The notes: generated by a model not told the origin, from the sequence alone. Positions 35,719 to 43,984 are shown, counted from the first letter of the stretch. The stretch is DNA of 64,000 bases from Acidobacteriales bacterium 59-55 (GCA_001897435.1 MKSV01000003.1:431257-495256), one strand, 5' to 3'. Numbers and translations: made by a program.

Positions 35719-36003
35719 ATGCCTATGTTCAACGCAGCCCACCCCGGTACCATCATTCGCGAGTGGATGGGCGAAGATATCACCGTTGCGGCTCTGGCCA
35801 GGCACCTGAGAGTCACGAGGCCAATGCTGTCGAACATCCTCAACGGCAAGGCAGGCGTCTCCGCGGCAATGGCGGTCAAGCTCTCCGAAGCATTCCCGGC
35901 GACTGACGCGCGTTTCTGGGTCACCCTGCAAGCAAACCACGAGCTCTCGAAGGCACTCCGCGAAAAGCGCAAGCCAATTGCCCCCGTGCGAACTGCGGCT
36001 TAG
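35719..36003 (+). CDS. higA: Type II antitoxin, HigA-like
   Basis: 94-residue HTH (XRE/HigA) antitoxin. HPGTIIREWMGEDITVAAL starts the family core; the helix-turn-helix is VAALARHLRVTRPMLSNILNG (about 24-44), followed by FPATDARFWVTLQANHEL. AGCAGGAG precedes the ATG. It should neutralise HigB and, with it, repress the promoter upstream. The Arg/Lys-rich C-terminus is usual. The pair sits between housekeeping genes with no sign of a larger island. Confidence 0.92.
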   Translation: MPMFNAAHPGTIIREWMGEDITVAALARHLRVTRPMLSNILNGKAGVSAAMAVKLSEAFPATDARFWVTLQANHELSKALREKRKPIAPVRTAA

Positions 36004-36055
36004 CCTCATCAGGCTTTCCTCTGTCAAAACCCACCCACCTATACTTCAGAGAACT

Positions 36056-36874
36056 ATGCCTGAACTGCCCGAAGTAGAGACCATCGCCAACGGAGTCCAC
36101 GATCGCATCCACGGCCGGACCATCCGCTCCGTTTGGACCAGCAACAAGCCGCAGACCTTCAAGACCCCGCCCGACCAGATCGCCGAAGCCCTCACCGGCA
36201 GCCGCGTCGACCGCGTCCACCGCGTCGGCAAAACCATCGTCGTCGACCTTAGCCGCCGCCGCAAGACGATGCAGTTCCTCATCCACCTCGGCATGACCGG
36301 ACGCCTGCTTGTCTCGACCCCCGATACCCCCATCCCACCGCACACCCACGCCATCCTTACTCTCAGCGGCGGCTCCGGCGGAATTAAAGAATTGCGGTTT
36401 GTCGACGCCCGCCGCTTCGGCCGCCTCTCCATCACCGAGACGGCCTATGAAGGACCCGGAAGCGAGCCCCTGACGATCTCGCTTGAAGACTTCATCGTCC
36501 TCTTCCATCACCGCAAGACCCCCATCAAGGCGGCGCTGCTCAACCAGTCGCTGCTACACGGTGTAGGCAACATCTACGCCGACGAGAGCCTCTTCCGCGC
36601 CGGCATCCGCCCTCGCCGCCAGGTTGGACGCCTTACTCGCGCCGAACTCGGCCGTCTCCGTACGGCTTTAGTCGAAGTCATCCGGCACGCCATTGAGCTT
36701 GGCGGCTCCTCTGTCTCCGACTATGTGGACGCCGACGGCGTTCGCGGCTTCTTCCAGCTCGAGCACCGCGTCTACCTGCGCACCGGCGAGCCCTGCCTCG
36801 TCTGTGGAACCCCCATCCAGCGCATCGTGATCGGTGGCCGCGGCACCCACTTCTGCTCCCGCTGCCAGAAATAG
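36056..36874 (+). CDS. mutM: Formamidopyrimidine-DNA glycosylase
   Basis: Repairs oxidised purines such as 8-oxoguanine. Starting at ATG 36056 gives PELPEVET directly after the initiator Met, so the catalytic Pro2 and Glu3 are in place. The helix-two-turn-helix region includes HGVGNIYADESLFRAGI and the C-terminal zinc finger is CLVCGTPIQ...HFCSRCQK. The length of 272 residues is normal. It ends 20 bases from the convergent ROK gene. Confidence 0.95.
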   Translation: MPELPEVETIANGVHDRIHGRTIRSVWTSNKPQTFKTPPDQIAEALTGSRVDRVHRVGKTIVVDLSRRRKTMQFLIHLGMTGRLLVSTPDTPIPPHTHAILTLSGGSGGIKELRFVDARRFGRLSITETAYEGPGSEPLTISLEDFIVLFHHRKTPIKAALLNQSLLHGVGNIYADESLFRAGIRPRRQVGRLTRAELGRLRTALVEVIRHAIELGGSSVSDYVDADGVRGFFQLEHRVYLRTGEPCLVCGTPIQRIVIGGRGTHFCSRCQK

Positions 36875-36893
36875 CCGGGCCAAGCCAAAATCC

Positions 36894-37790
36894 CTACCGC
36901 CCCACCGCCTGCTCCGCCGTAATCGCCCCGCCGATCACGCGCAGCAAGGGATCGTCTTCGACGATCTCCAATGCATAGTTCTGCAACGAGCTCATCTTCA
37001 CCATCTGCTGTAGATAATCCCGCAGCATCCCCATATCCAGAAACCTCACGTTGAAACCGGTAAAAAAGAACCGGCCCGGCCCGGCCATGTGAATCGACGA
37101 CGCCGTGGCGGCGGCCAGCGCCTTGTGCCATAGTCGCTTGAACTCAACGCATTTTGCCACGCCCGTCTTCGCCGCCTCGAAGACCTCTTCCGGCTCCATA
37201 TCGAGAAACCGCAGCCGCATTGCCCGATGACCCATGATGCCTTCCATGTGACCGCGCCCGCCGCAGCCGCAGTAGCTCTCCTTCTCGTCGATCGTCACCA
37301 CCGTATGGCCGCCCTCCCACACCCCCGGCATAAACGGATAGCGCCCGTACCCAATTCCCCAACCCAGCGTCCATACGCGAATCGTGCTGTCCAGCCGCCC
37401 ATGCGCCGAGGCCAGTCCAGCCGCCGTTGCATCGGCGTCATTGACCACGGTTACGGGAACCTCCAGATCGTGGTTGCGCAACTGCGTCTCCAGCAGCGTC
37501 TCGATCCGCGCTCCCTTCAACTGCGGCAGGTTGGGAGACTCCTCCACCACGCCATTTTTAATCAGCCCCGGCAGCGACACCCCGACCGCCGAAACCCCCT
37601 CCGTGCCGGCCGCCGCCTGCACCGCCTGTTCGCAGAGCGTTCGGACCAGCTCTTCCGTCGGCATCTCCACCAGCGCATATTTATCGTCTTCGCGCTCGGG
37701 GAACCTCCGCAGCTCTCCGGCCAGCTTATGGTCGACCACCAGCCCGGCAGACAATCGCTCCGAAACCGCTACGCCAACAATCTTTGCCAT
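36894..37790 (-). CDS. ROK family sugar kinase-like protein
   Basis: 298-residue ROK (repressor/ORF/kinase) protein without an N-terminal HTH, so probably a sugar kinase. The ATP/sugar region has VTVVNDADATAAGLA and GWGIGYG. In ROK proteins a zinc motif CxCGxxGCxE follows a histidine; here it reads CGCGGRGHMEG, with the third cysteine replaced by histidine, though His may still bind zinc. The first strand VGVAVSERLSAGLVV lacks the usual DxGGTK phosphate-binding signature, which makes kinase activity uncertain. Confidence 0.75.
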   Translation of the reverse strand: MAKIVGVAVSERLSAGLVVDHKLAGELRRFPEREDDKYALVEMPTEELVRTLCEQAVQAAAGTEGVSAVGVSLPGLIKNGVVEESPNLPQLKGARIETLLETQLRNHDLEVPVTVVNDADATAAGLASAHGRLDSTIRVWTLGWGIGYGRYPFMPGVWEGGHTVVTIDEKESYCGCGGRGHMEGIMGHRAMRLRFLDMEPEEVFEAAKTGVAKCVEFKRLWHKALAAATASSIHMAGPGRFFFTGFNVRFLDMGMLRDYLQQMVKMSSLQNYALEIVEDDPLLRVIGGAITAEQAVGR

Positions 37791-37821
37791 CTTCTGCCCG
37801 CCTCATCCAGGGTGCCCGCGC

Positions 37822-39225
37822 CTACTCGAACTTGCTGACGCGATTGAGCCCATTGAACGCCGCCACTTTATAACACTCCGCCAATGTGGGGTAATTGAAC
37901 ACCGTATCGACGAAATACTCCAGCTTGCCGCCAAGCGCCATCACCGCCTGACCGATGTGCAGCAGTTCGCTCGCGCCCTCGCCGATGATATGCACGCCGA
38001 GGATCGAATGGTCCATGCGATGGAAGATGATCTTCAGCCGCCCGGTCGTATCGCCGCGAATCTGGCCGCGCGCGATCTCGCGATAGTAAGCCACGCCCAC
38101 CTCGTAGGGAACATCCTCCTCGGTCAACTGCTCCTCGGTCTTGCCTATAAAGCTGATCTCGGGAATCGTATAGATACCGTAGGGATAAAGGCTGGGATTC
38201 GACAGCACCTGCTCGTCGCCGAAGGCCCGCGCCGCCGCGATCCTGCCCTGCTCCATCGAGACCGAGGCCAGCGACGGAAACCCGATCACGTCGCCTCCGG
38301 CAAAGATGGTGGGCACCTTGGTGCGAAAGTCCTTGTCCACCGGGATGCGCCCGCGCGAATCGGCCTCGACTCCGACCGCGGCAAGGTTCAACTCGTCCAC
38401 GTTGCCCTGGCGGCCGACGGCATAGAGCAGAGCATCGCCCTGGACCTTCTTCTTGCTCTCGAGGTTGGCGACCACGGTGCCGTCCGGCATCTCCTCGACC
38501 GACTGCACCTCTTCGTTGAGTCGCATCGTCACCCGCGTATCGCGCAGGTGATAGCTCAGCGCCTCGACGATCTCCTGGTCGGCGAACTCGAGCAGCCGCG
38601 GCCTGCGTTCGATCAGCGTGACGCGCACGCCGAGCGCCGAGAACATGCAGGTGTACTCCACCCCGATAACGCCCGCGCCCACCACGATCAACGTCTTGGG
38701 TAGGTCCACCATCTCCAGTACCTGGTCGCTATTGATGATGCTGTGCCCGTTGATCGGCACCTTGGGCGACGAGGCCGGCTTGGTGCCGGTCGCGATCAGA
38801 AAGTTCTTCGCCTCGTAGATCGACGAGCCGTGCGAGTTGGTCACCTTAAGATGGCTCGTATCCTCAAAGCTCGCCACCCCGATCAGCGTCTCGATGTTGT
38901 TGCGCGAGAGCTGCGCCGCAGTCACGTCCACCTCGGTCTTGATGACGTGCTGCACCCGGAAGGCGAGGTCCGCCATGGTGATGCGTTCCTTCACCCGGTA
39001 GTTCATCCCATAGATGGACTTATAGTTATAGCCGGAGAGGTGCAGCACGGCCTCGCGCATGGTCTTCGACGGAATGGTGCCCGTGTTGATGCAGGCTCCG
39101 CCCACCATCTCGCGCATCTCCACCAGCGCGACCTTCTTGCCCAGCTTGGACGCATAGATCGCCGCCCGCGTCCCCGCCGGACCGGACCCAATCACGATCA
39201 GATCGTAAACACTGCTCATATACAC
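37822..39225 (-). CDS. sthA: Soluble pyridine nucleotide transhydrogenase (Si-specific)
   Basis: 467-residue flavoprotein that equilibrates NADPH and NADH. FAD motif GSGPAGTRAAIYASKLGKK is at the N-terminus; VVGAGVIGVEYTCMFSALG binds the nicotinamide nucleotide. The active-site region reads GGACINTGTIPSKTM: one of the two redox cysteines of lipoamide dehydrogenase is Thr, as in SthA, so no disulfide exchange is expected. The GGDVIGFPSLASVSMEQGR segment and C-terminal dimer domain are complete. It may start at MSSVY two codons later. Confidence 0.9.
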   Translation of the reverse strand: MYMSSVYDLIVIGSGPAGTRAAIYASKLGKKVALVEMREMVGGACINTGTIPSKTMREAVLHLSGYNYKSIYGMNYRVKERITMADLAFRVQHVIKTEVDVTAAQLSRNNIETLIGVASFEDTSHLKVTNSHGSSIYEAKNFLIATGTKPASSPKVPINGHSIINSDQVLEMVDLPKTLIVVGAGVIGVEYTCMFSALGVRVTLIERRPRLLEFADQEIVEALSYHLRDTRVTMRLNEEVQSVEEMPDGTVVANLESKKKVQGDALLYAVGRQGNVDELNLAAVGVEADSRGRIPVDKDFRTKVPTIFAGGDVIGFPSLASVSMEQGRIAAARAFGDEQVLSNPSLYPYGIYTIPEISFIGKTEEQLTEEDVPYEVGVAYYREIARGQIRGDTTGRLKIIFHRMDHSILGVHIIGEGASELLHIGQAVMALGGKLEYFVDTVFNYPTLAECYKVAAFNGLNRVSKFE

Positions 39226-39567
39226 AAACTCATCGACAACATGCTGACAGATGCTTATCCATCGGCGCCTCAGACCCGACGTTCAGGCCCGCGCGATGAA
39301 TAAAGTTCCTTGTCCGGTTATAGCAATTCTCCTGTAGGTGTATTAGGGAGGCTTCAGAGTCTTGGCCGTTTTCTCTCAAGGAAAACGGCACTCCTCAGAA
39401 TTTTCCACTTCACAGCAACAGGAGAATTGCTCTAGCGGCCCCCAACTCATGCTTCGACTTCGGACAGGCCGGTTTCGCTAAGACATAAACGTTCCAGTGC
39501 CTAACCTACCACAACGACATCAACATGTTACGCTCCCGCGTCCTTCGGTTCACCCTCAAAACCTCTA
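39226..39567. other. Divergent gap sthA / thiE with a structured repeat
   Basis: 342 bases between divergent genes. The centre holds a 116-base element with terminal inverted repeats (39319-39434). No TPP riboswitch signature was found before thiE, and no gene is supported. Confidence 0.5.
39319..39434. repeat. MITE-like inverted-repeat element, copy A
   Basis: Ends are TATAGCAATTCTCCTGT (39319-39335) and ACAGGAGAATTGCTCTA (39418-39434), an inverted repeat of 17 bases with one mismatch. Inside, GCCGTTTTC (39365-39373) and GAAAACGGC (39381-39389) form a nine-base-pair stem with a seven-base loop. A second element of the same design is at 51537-51649. Confidence 0.75.
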
Positions 39568-40269
39568 TTGACCTACACTTACAGCGTGCGCCGCTACGCC
39601 ATTACCGACCGCTCCCTCTTTCAAGCCGCCGAACCCCGGGTGCCCCATGTCCCGGCTCTGGGACATGGGTTTCCACGCCCCTCCGAGCAGAACTCCACCT
39701 ACCGCGAAGGACAGGAGATACAACTCTCCGCCCTCCTCCACCGGACCGCGCTCTGGGCTGCCGACGGCATCGACTACATCCAGATCCGCGAAAAAGACCT
39801 GCCCGCTTCCATATTGGCGGCCCTCGCCCGCCGCATCCTCGAAGCCCTCCGCGACACCCGGACAAAGCTCCTCATCAACTCTCGCGCCGATGTGGCCATC
39901 GCCACCGCCGCCCATGGAGTCCACCTGACCGCCGCTCCCGGCCAGCTCACGCCCGCACAGGTCCGCGAGCTCTACGCCGCCGCCCGGCTGCCGTCGCCGA
40001 TCGTCTCCGTCTCCTGCCACACGCTTGCCGAAGTCGAGCAGGCACGGCAGGGTGCAGACCTGATCCTCTTCGCGCCCGTCTTCGGGAAATCCATAGCAGG
40101 AAAGCTCGTCACCCCCGGCCAGGGGCTCGAAGCCCTTCGCTCCATCTGCCTCGCCGCCGACCCAACCCCGGTCTACGCCCTGGGAGGCGTCACTCCGGAG
40201 AACGCCTCCGGTTGCCTCAAAGCCGGAGCCGCTGGAATAGCCGGCATCCGTTTTTTTCATAATCTTTGA
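39568..40269 (+). CDS. thiE: Thiamine phosphate synthase
   Basis: Joins HMP-pyrophosphate and thiazole phosphate to thiamine phosphate. The TIM-barrel protein (233 residues from TTG 39568; GTG 39586 is an alternative) has YAITDR at the N-terminus, DGIDYIQIREKDL, HGVHLT, VSVSCHTLAEVEQA, DLILFAPVFGK and YALGGVTPENASGCLKAGAAGIAGI. Between YAITDRSLF and the next helix are about 20 extra residues (PRVPHVPALGHGF...) encoded by a perfect DNA palindrome. They fall in a surface loop in known structures, so activity may be kept. Confidence 0.9.
   Translation: MTYTYSVRRYAITDRSLFQAAEPRVPHVPALGHGFPRPSEQNSTYREGQEIQLSALLHRTALWAADGIDYIQIREKDLPASILAALARRILEALRDTRTKLLINSRADVAIATAAHGVHLTAAPGQLTPAQVRELYAAARLPSPIVSVSCHTLAEVEQARQGADLILFAPVFGKSIAGKLVTPGQGLEALRSICLAADPTPVYALGGVTPENASGCLKAGAAGIAGIRFFHNL
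39644..39669. repeat. Perfect palindrome inside thiE
   Basis: CCCATGTCCC (39644-39653), loop GGCTCT, GGGACATGGG (39660-39669). It sits within codons of a non-conserved insertion of ThiE and resembles the GGGTGCCCCAT-type palindromes I associate with acidobacterial genomes (recollection, not searched). Confidence 0.75.
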
Positions 40270-40347
40270 AACCCTTCTGCGAAAAACAGGATCGAATCAC
40301 AAAACTCACCAACTTTTACTCGACCGGAAATGACAAGGAGATGCAAA

Positions 40348-40830
40348 ATGGCCAACTCAGCGGAGACCTCCTCCACCGCAGACCGCGAACTCGTCATCAC
40401 CCGCCTCATCGACGCTCCCCGCGAAAAGCTCTTCCGCGCCTGGACCGAGCCCGAACTTATCAAGCAATGGTTTGCGCCGCAGCCACTCACAACGACGGTT
40501 GAGGAGATCGATGTCCGTCCCGGAGGGTCACATCGGATGGTCATGCGCGACCCCGAGGGTAAGGAGTACCCCGTCCGTGGCGTTTATCTCGAAGTCATCC
40601 AAAACGAGCGCCTCGTCTTCACTGACGCCTACACCAGCGCCTGGCAGCCTTCGGAAAAGCCGTTCATGACCGTGGTTCTGACCTTCGACGATGAAGGTGG
40701 AAAGACCCGCTACACCGCGCGCGCGCTCCATTGGACCGTTGCCGACTGCGAGGCGCACGAGAAGATGGGCTTCCACGAAGGCTGGGGTAAATGCACCGAC
40801 CAGCTCGCCGCTCTCGTCGCCAGGCTCTGA
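40348..40830 (+). CDS. SRPBCC / AHSA1-domain protein
   Basis: 160-residue START/Bet v1-fold protein of the activator-of-Hsp90-ATPase (AHSA1) family. It begins RELVITRLIDAPREKLFRAW, then EPELIKQWFAPQPLTT, GGSHRMVMRDPEGKEYPVRG and the C-terminal HEGWGKCTDQLAALVA. AAGGAG lies eight bases before the ATG. These proteins bind hydrophobic ligands; the bacterial role is usually unknown. It is convergent with the DnaC-like gene (5-base gap). Confidence 0.87.
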   Translation: MANSAETSSTADRELVITRLIDAPREKLFRAWTEPELIKQWFAPQPLTTTVEEIDVRPGGSHRMVMRDPEGKEYPVRGVYLEVIQNERLVFTDAYTSAWQPSEKPFMTVVLTFDDEGGKTRYTARALHWTVADCEAHEKMGFHEGWGKCTDQLAALVARL

Positions 40831-40835
40831 CCCGA

Positions 40836-41591
40836 TCAGGCGAAGCTGGCGCGCTTGACCTTCTGGCGGAAGTCTTCGCCCTGCATCTCGACGACGACGC
40901 ACATCTCCTGCAACCGCGACCGCATCCGCTCGCCGATGCGGTCGCCAAGCGTCTCCTCGCGCACCGATGCGCGTGTGCCCGTCTCCAGGCCGAGCGGGGC
41001 GGCGTTGGCGTAGTTCGTGGTGATGATGGTGGTGCGGCGGTCGTTGTAGCGCGTATTCAGAATATGGGCGACGGTGTCCCACACCCAGTCGGTCGGCTTC
41101 GATGCGCCAAGTTCATCCAGCACAAGGACTTCCGCCTCGAAGACCGGGGCAAGAATCTCCAGCTCGGTCGCCGCCACCTGCCGGTTGTAGCTGTTCTGCA
41201 CCTGCTTGAGCAGATCGCGGTAGTCGAAGAAGAGTCCGGTCGCTCCGCGCTCTGTCACCAGAGCCTGCAATATCCCGACGGCAAGATGCGTCTTGCCGAC
41301 GCCGATGGAGCCGGTCAGCAGGAGGCCCGTTCCCGCAGTCTCAACCGGATAGCCTTCAACGAACTTGCGCGCCCGCAGGTGCGCCGCGCCCAGCGTCCGA
41401 TGCGAGGAGGGAAAGTTGGTCTCATAGCTCTCGAGCGAGCAATGCTCGTAGCGCCGGGGAATATGCGCCCGCTCCAGCATCCGCACCACCCGCCGCTGGA
41501 CACGGCATGTGCAGTCGCGCACGAACTGCCTGCCGTCCTGCCGGACGACCTCGAGGCCGGAGCCCTCGCATATCGGACAAATCTCAATCAT
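40836..41591 (-). CDS. DnaC-like helicase-loader ATPase with zinc-finger N-terminus
   Basis: 251-residue AAA+ ATPase of the DnaC/DnaI/IstB group. An N-terminal zinc-finger-like segment CPICEGSG...CTC (about residues 5-29) precedes the loader linker, then Walker A GSIGVGKTHLA (about 93-103), Walker B VLVLDELG (about 155-162) and sensor-1 TTIITTNY (about 182-189). The Arg-finger region EETLGDRIGERMRSRL is intact. No transposase or phage genes are near, so it may be a chromosomal helicase loader. A DUF721/DciA-like gene is also present at 6.7 kb. Confidence 0.82.
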   Translation of the reverse strand: MIEICPICEGSGLEVVRQDGRQFVRDCTCRVQRRVVRMLERAHIPRRYEHCSLESYETNFPSSHRTLGAAHLRARKFVEGYPVETAGTGLLLTGSIGVGKTHLAVGILQALVTERGATGLFFDYRDLLKQVQNSYNRQVAATELEILAPVFEAEVLVLDELGASKPTDWVWDTVAHILNTRYNDRRTTIITTNYANAAPLGLETGTRASVREETLGDRIGERMRSRLQEMCVVVEMQGEDFRQKVKRASFA

Positions 41592-41797
41592 CGCCGTACC
41601 CTAGTATGGCAGCACCTGAATCGAATTGCCCCCTGTGCGAATCTGAACTAAACTGAGGAAAGCGCCCGCAGCCTCCAAAACAGAGGTCTGCCCGGCAATC
41701 GCGACAGGCATTCGATGTGACGTGAGCATACCGTTCGCAAGCGAACCGCGACCCGGCAAGCGCCAATCGGCACCAAAATCAGCCAAAGGATAGAACC

Positions 41798-42034
41798 ATG
41801 CCAAAGCCAGGGATTCACCCCCAGTACGACACCATTACCGTCAAGTGCGCGTGCGGAAACCACTTCGAGACCCGCTCCACGCACAAGGGCGACATCGTCC
41901 TCGAAATCTGCTCCGCCTGCCACCCGTTCTTCACCGGCAAGCAGAAGCTGGTCGATACCGCGGGCCGCGTCGAGCGTTTCCGCCGCAAGTTCGCCAAATC
42001 GGACGCCGGCAAGGCGGAAGCCGCCGCGAAGTAA
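41798..42034 (+). CDS. rpmE: 50S ribosomal protein L31
   Basis: 78-residue L31 of the zinc-binding type: CAC (Cys-x-Cys) at about residues 17-19 and CSAC at 37-40. Start [20 protein letters not shown] and [20 protein letters not shown] are family hallmarks. The 206-base gap from the divergent DnaC-like gene should carry its promoter. A strong terminator follows 17 bases after the stop, so it appears to be monocistronic. The Ala/Lys-rich tail is usual. Confidence 0.95.
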   Translation: MPKPGIHPQYDTITVKCACGNHFETRSTHKGDIVLEICSACHPFFTGKQKLVDTAGRVERFRRKFAKSDAGKAEAAAK

Positions 42035-42051
42035 GCGGAGCCAATCAACCG

Positions 42052-42080
42052 AAGGCCTCCGCTCAGGCGGGGGCCTTTTT
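42052..42080 (+). terminator. Rho-independent terminator of rpmE
   Basis: AAGGCCTCCGC (42052-42062) pairs with GCGGGGGCCTT (42067-42077), eleven pairs including one G-U, loop TCAG, followed by TTT. Confidence 0.88.
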
Positions 42081-42105
42081 ACGATAGGCGGAGCGGGTCG
42101 CATCC

Positions 42106-42369
42106 ATGAACCTCCGACAACAACTCGCAGCAGATCTTGCCGGACGAATCTCCGGTTCGACCGCCGCTATCGACCGCGGACATGGCTGCCTGATGATCGA
42201 CAACAGGATCTTTGCCTTCACCCGGCCTGATGAGAGCGCCGCCCTGAAGCTGCCGGAAGATCGCATCGCCGGGCTGCTCTATGTCGCGTCGCTGCCAAAA
42301 GACACCCGCCGCAAACCGGCAAAGAAATCATCAAAGAAAGCGGTAAAAAGGGTCACGAAGCGGAGATGA
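42106..42369 (+). CDS. Small basic protein, YjbR/TfoX-like fragment
   Basis: 87-residue protein. The middle part (GCLMIDNRIFAFTRPDESAA, then LKLPEDRIAGL) resembles the central strands of MmcQ/YjbR or TfoX-N domains, but the chain is shorter than those families (about 110-120). The C-terminal 22 residues are Lys/Arg-rich (RRKPAKKSSKKAVKRV), suggesting nucleic-acid binding. It overlaps dusB by four bases, so the two are coupled. Function unknown. Confidence 0.65.
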   Translation: MNLRQQLAADLAGRISGSTAAIDRGHGCLMIDNRIFAFTRPDESAALKLPEDRIAGLLYVASLPKDTRRKPAKKSSKKAVKRVTKRR

Positions 42370-43622
42370 AGAAGCACTACACCCTCGAGCAGAAGCACTG
42401 GGACAACCCGGCGGACCACGCCATGCCCGAGCACGCCCGCGTCCCCGCCACGCTCACCATCGGCAATGTAAAGATCGCGCCTGCAACCGTGCTTGCGCCG
42501 ATGGCTGGAGTGACGGACACGGTCTTTCGCCGCTTCATCAAGAACGCCAGCCAGTTCACGGCGGCCTCTGGAGCCGCGAGCTCCGAAAGCGTCAATGTAG
42601 ACCAGACGACGACCAACCAGCAGTCCGGTTGCGGCCTCATCATGACCGAGTTCACTTCGGCGGATGGTCTTTCGCGCATGAGGGAGACCAAGCGCAAGCG
42701 CTACCTCACCTACTACGACGACGAGCACCCCATCTCGGCGCAGCTCTTCGGCTCGAATCCGGAGACGCTGGCCGATTCGGCGCGCATCGTCGAAGATGCC
42801 GGCTTCGATCTCGTCGACCTGAACCTCGGCTGCCCGGCCAAGCGCGTGGTCGCCTGCAACGGCGGCTCCGGCCTGCTGCGCGACCTGCCGCAGATCGAGA
42901 GGATATTCAAGGCCGTCCGCGCCGCCGTCACCATTCCCTTTACAGTCAAGTTCCGCATCGGCTGGAACGACGCCAACATCGTCTGCGTCGAGCTGGCAAA
43001 GCTCGCCGAGGACTGCGGCCTCAACGCCGCCGCGCTGCACGCCCGCACCCGCGAGGACGGCTACACCGGCCAGGCACGCTGGGAGTACATCGCCGCCGTG
43101 AAGGATGCCGTGAAGATTCCGGTCATCGGTAACGGCGACATCCGCACGCCCGAAGACGCCGCCGCCATGGTCGACGCCACCGGCTGCGACGCCGTCATGA
43201 TCGGGCGCACCGCGCCGTCGAATCCCTGGATCTTCCGCCAGATTGCGCAGTACACCGCCTCCAAGGAGGCAACCGGCGTCGGCACCTACGACCAGCCGAC
43301 GGACGAAGACCGCTACCGCATGATCCGCACCTACTTCCAGATGCTGGTCGACGAGATCGCTCTCGAAGAGCAGACCGAAGCTGCACGGGCTGCCGCGATT
43401 ACTGCATCCGGCCAGATCGCCCGCGAGCAGCGCAACCGCGACTGTGTGGGCAAGATGAAGCAGTTCGCCAGTTGGTTTACGCACGGCGTTCCCGGCGGCT
43501 CGACGCTGCGCAAACAGATCTTCGACTCCAAAAACGGCGAGGCGGTCCTCAATGCCATCGAGCAGTTCTTCGAGCGCAATCGCGCGGCAGAGGAAGCGGG
43601 CGCAGAAGTTATACTCGCATAA
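42366..43622 (+). CDS. dusB: tRNA-dihydrouridine synthase
   Basis: FMN enzyme reducing uridine to dihydrouridine in the tRNA D-loop. LAPMAGVTDTVFRRFIKNAS starts the TIM barrel; NLGCPAKRVVACNGGSGLL has the catalytic cysteine region; KFRIGWND and IGNGDIRTPEDA(AAM) and the MIGRTAPSNPWIF segment complete the FMN site. At 418 residues it is longer than E. coli DusB (321), with an N-terminal extension of about 40 residues and a longer C-terminal helical part. The subfamily (DusB) is likely, not proven. Confidence 0.9.
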   Translation: MKKHYTLEQKHWDNPADHAMPEHARVPATLTIGNVKIAPATVLAPMAGVTDTVFRRFIKNASQFTAASGAASSESVNVDQTTTNQQSGCGLIMTEFTSADGLSRMRETKRKRYLTYYDDEHPISAQLFGSNPETLADSARIVEDAGFDLVDLNLGCPAKRVVACNGGSGLLRDLPQIERIFKAVRAAVTIPFTVKFRIGWNDANIVCVELAKLAEDCGLNAAALHARTREDGYTGQARWEYIAAVKDAVKIPVIGNGDIRTPEDAAAMVDATGCDAVMIGRTAPSNPWIFRQIAQYTASKEATGVGTYDQPTDEDRYRMIRTYFQMLVDEIALEEQTEAARAAAITASGQIAREQRNRDCVGKMKQFASWFTHGVPGGSTLRKQIFDSKNGEAVLNAIEQFFERNRAAEEAGAEVILA

Positions 43623-43625
43623 ACC

Positions 43626-43916
43626 ATGACAAGGACTGTGAAATCGCCGCGGTGGGCCCGGTGCATGGCCGTGGCGGTTCTGTCCGGCCTCGGCACCGGC
43701 GTCGTCGCCATCATCGTGTCGAGCTTTCTCTTCTACGGCCACTATGCGCGTGAATTTCCCAACGACACCCAGAACCTGCTGAGCGCGCTCACCTCGGGCG
43801 TAGTGGTGGGCATTGGGGTCTGCGCGGTGGTCTCGGTCGCAGCCGCCGCGGTCTACCTTGTGCTCGATATGCGCGGCAAGAACAGCTCGTCCAATGAGGA
43901 CACGACCGGAGTTTAA
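43626..43916 (+). CDS. Small membrane protein, two predicted helices
   Basis: 96-residue protein with hydrophobic helices at about 13-36 and 52-78 and a polar C-terminus. The family was not recognised. It starts three bases after dusB and ends just before a long bidirectional terminator, so it is the last gene of the dusB transcript. A similar two-helix layout is common in poorly studied envelope proteins. Confidence 0.65.
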   Translation: MTRTVKSPRWARCMAVAVLSGLGTGVVAIIVSSFLFYGHYAREFPNDTQNLLSALTSGVVVGIGVCAVVSVAAAAVYLVLDMRGKNSSSNEDTTGV

Positions 43917-43920
43917 GCCA

Positions 43921-43970
43921 TTTAAAATAATGAAGCCGTGGATCTGAGATCCACGGCTTCATTATTTAAA
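43921..43970. terminator. Bidirectional terminator with a 20-bp perfect stem
   Basis: AAATAATGAAGCCGTGGATC (43925-43944) is repeated in inverse at 43948-43967 around the loop TGA, flanked by TTTAA/TTTAAA. It separates the dusB transcript from convergent serA. Confidence 0.92.
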
Positions 43971-43984
43971 CGATCCAGACCGGA

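Noticed and set aside
39226..39567. A TPP riboswitch upstream of thiE
   Set aside because: None of the conserved thi-box segments (such as CTGAGA with a following ACCTGA) is present; the structure there is the inverted-repeat element.
40836..41591. The DnaC-like gene as IstB of an IS21-type insertion sequence
   Set aside because: No IstA transposase or terminal repeats flank it, and it has an N-terminal zinc finger instead.
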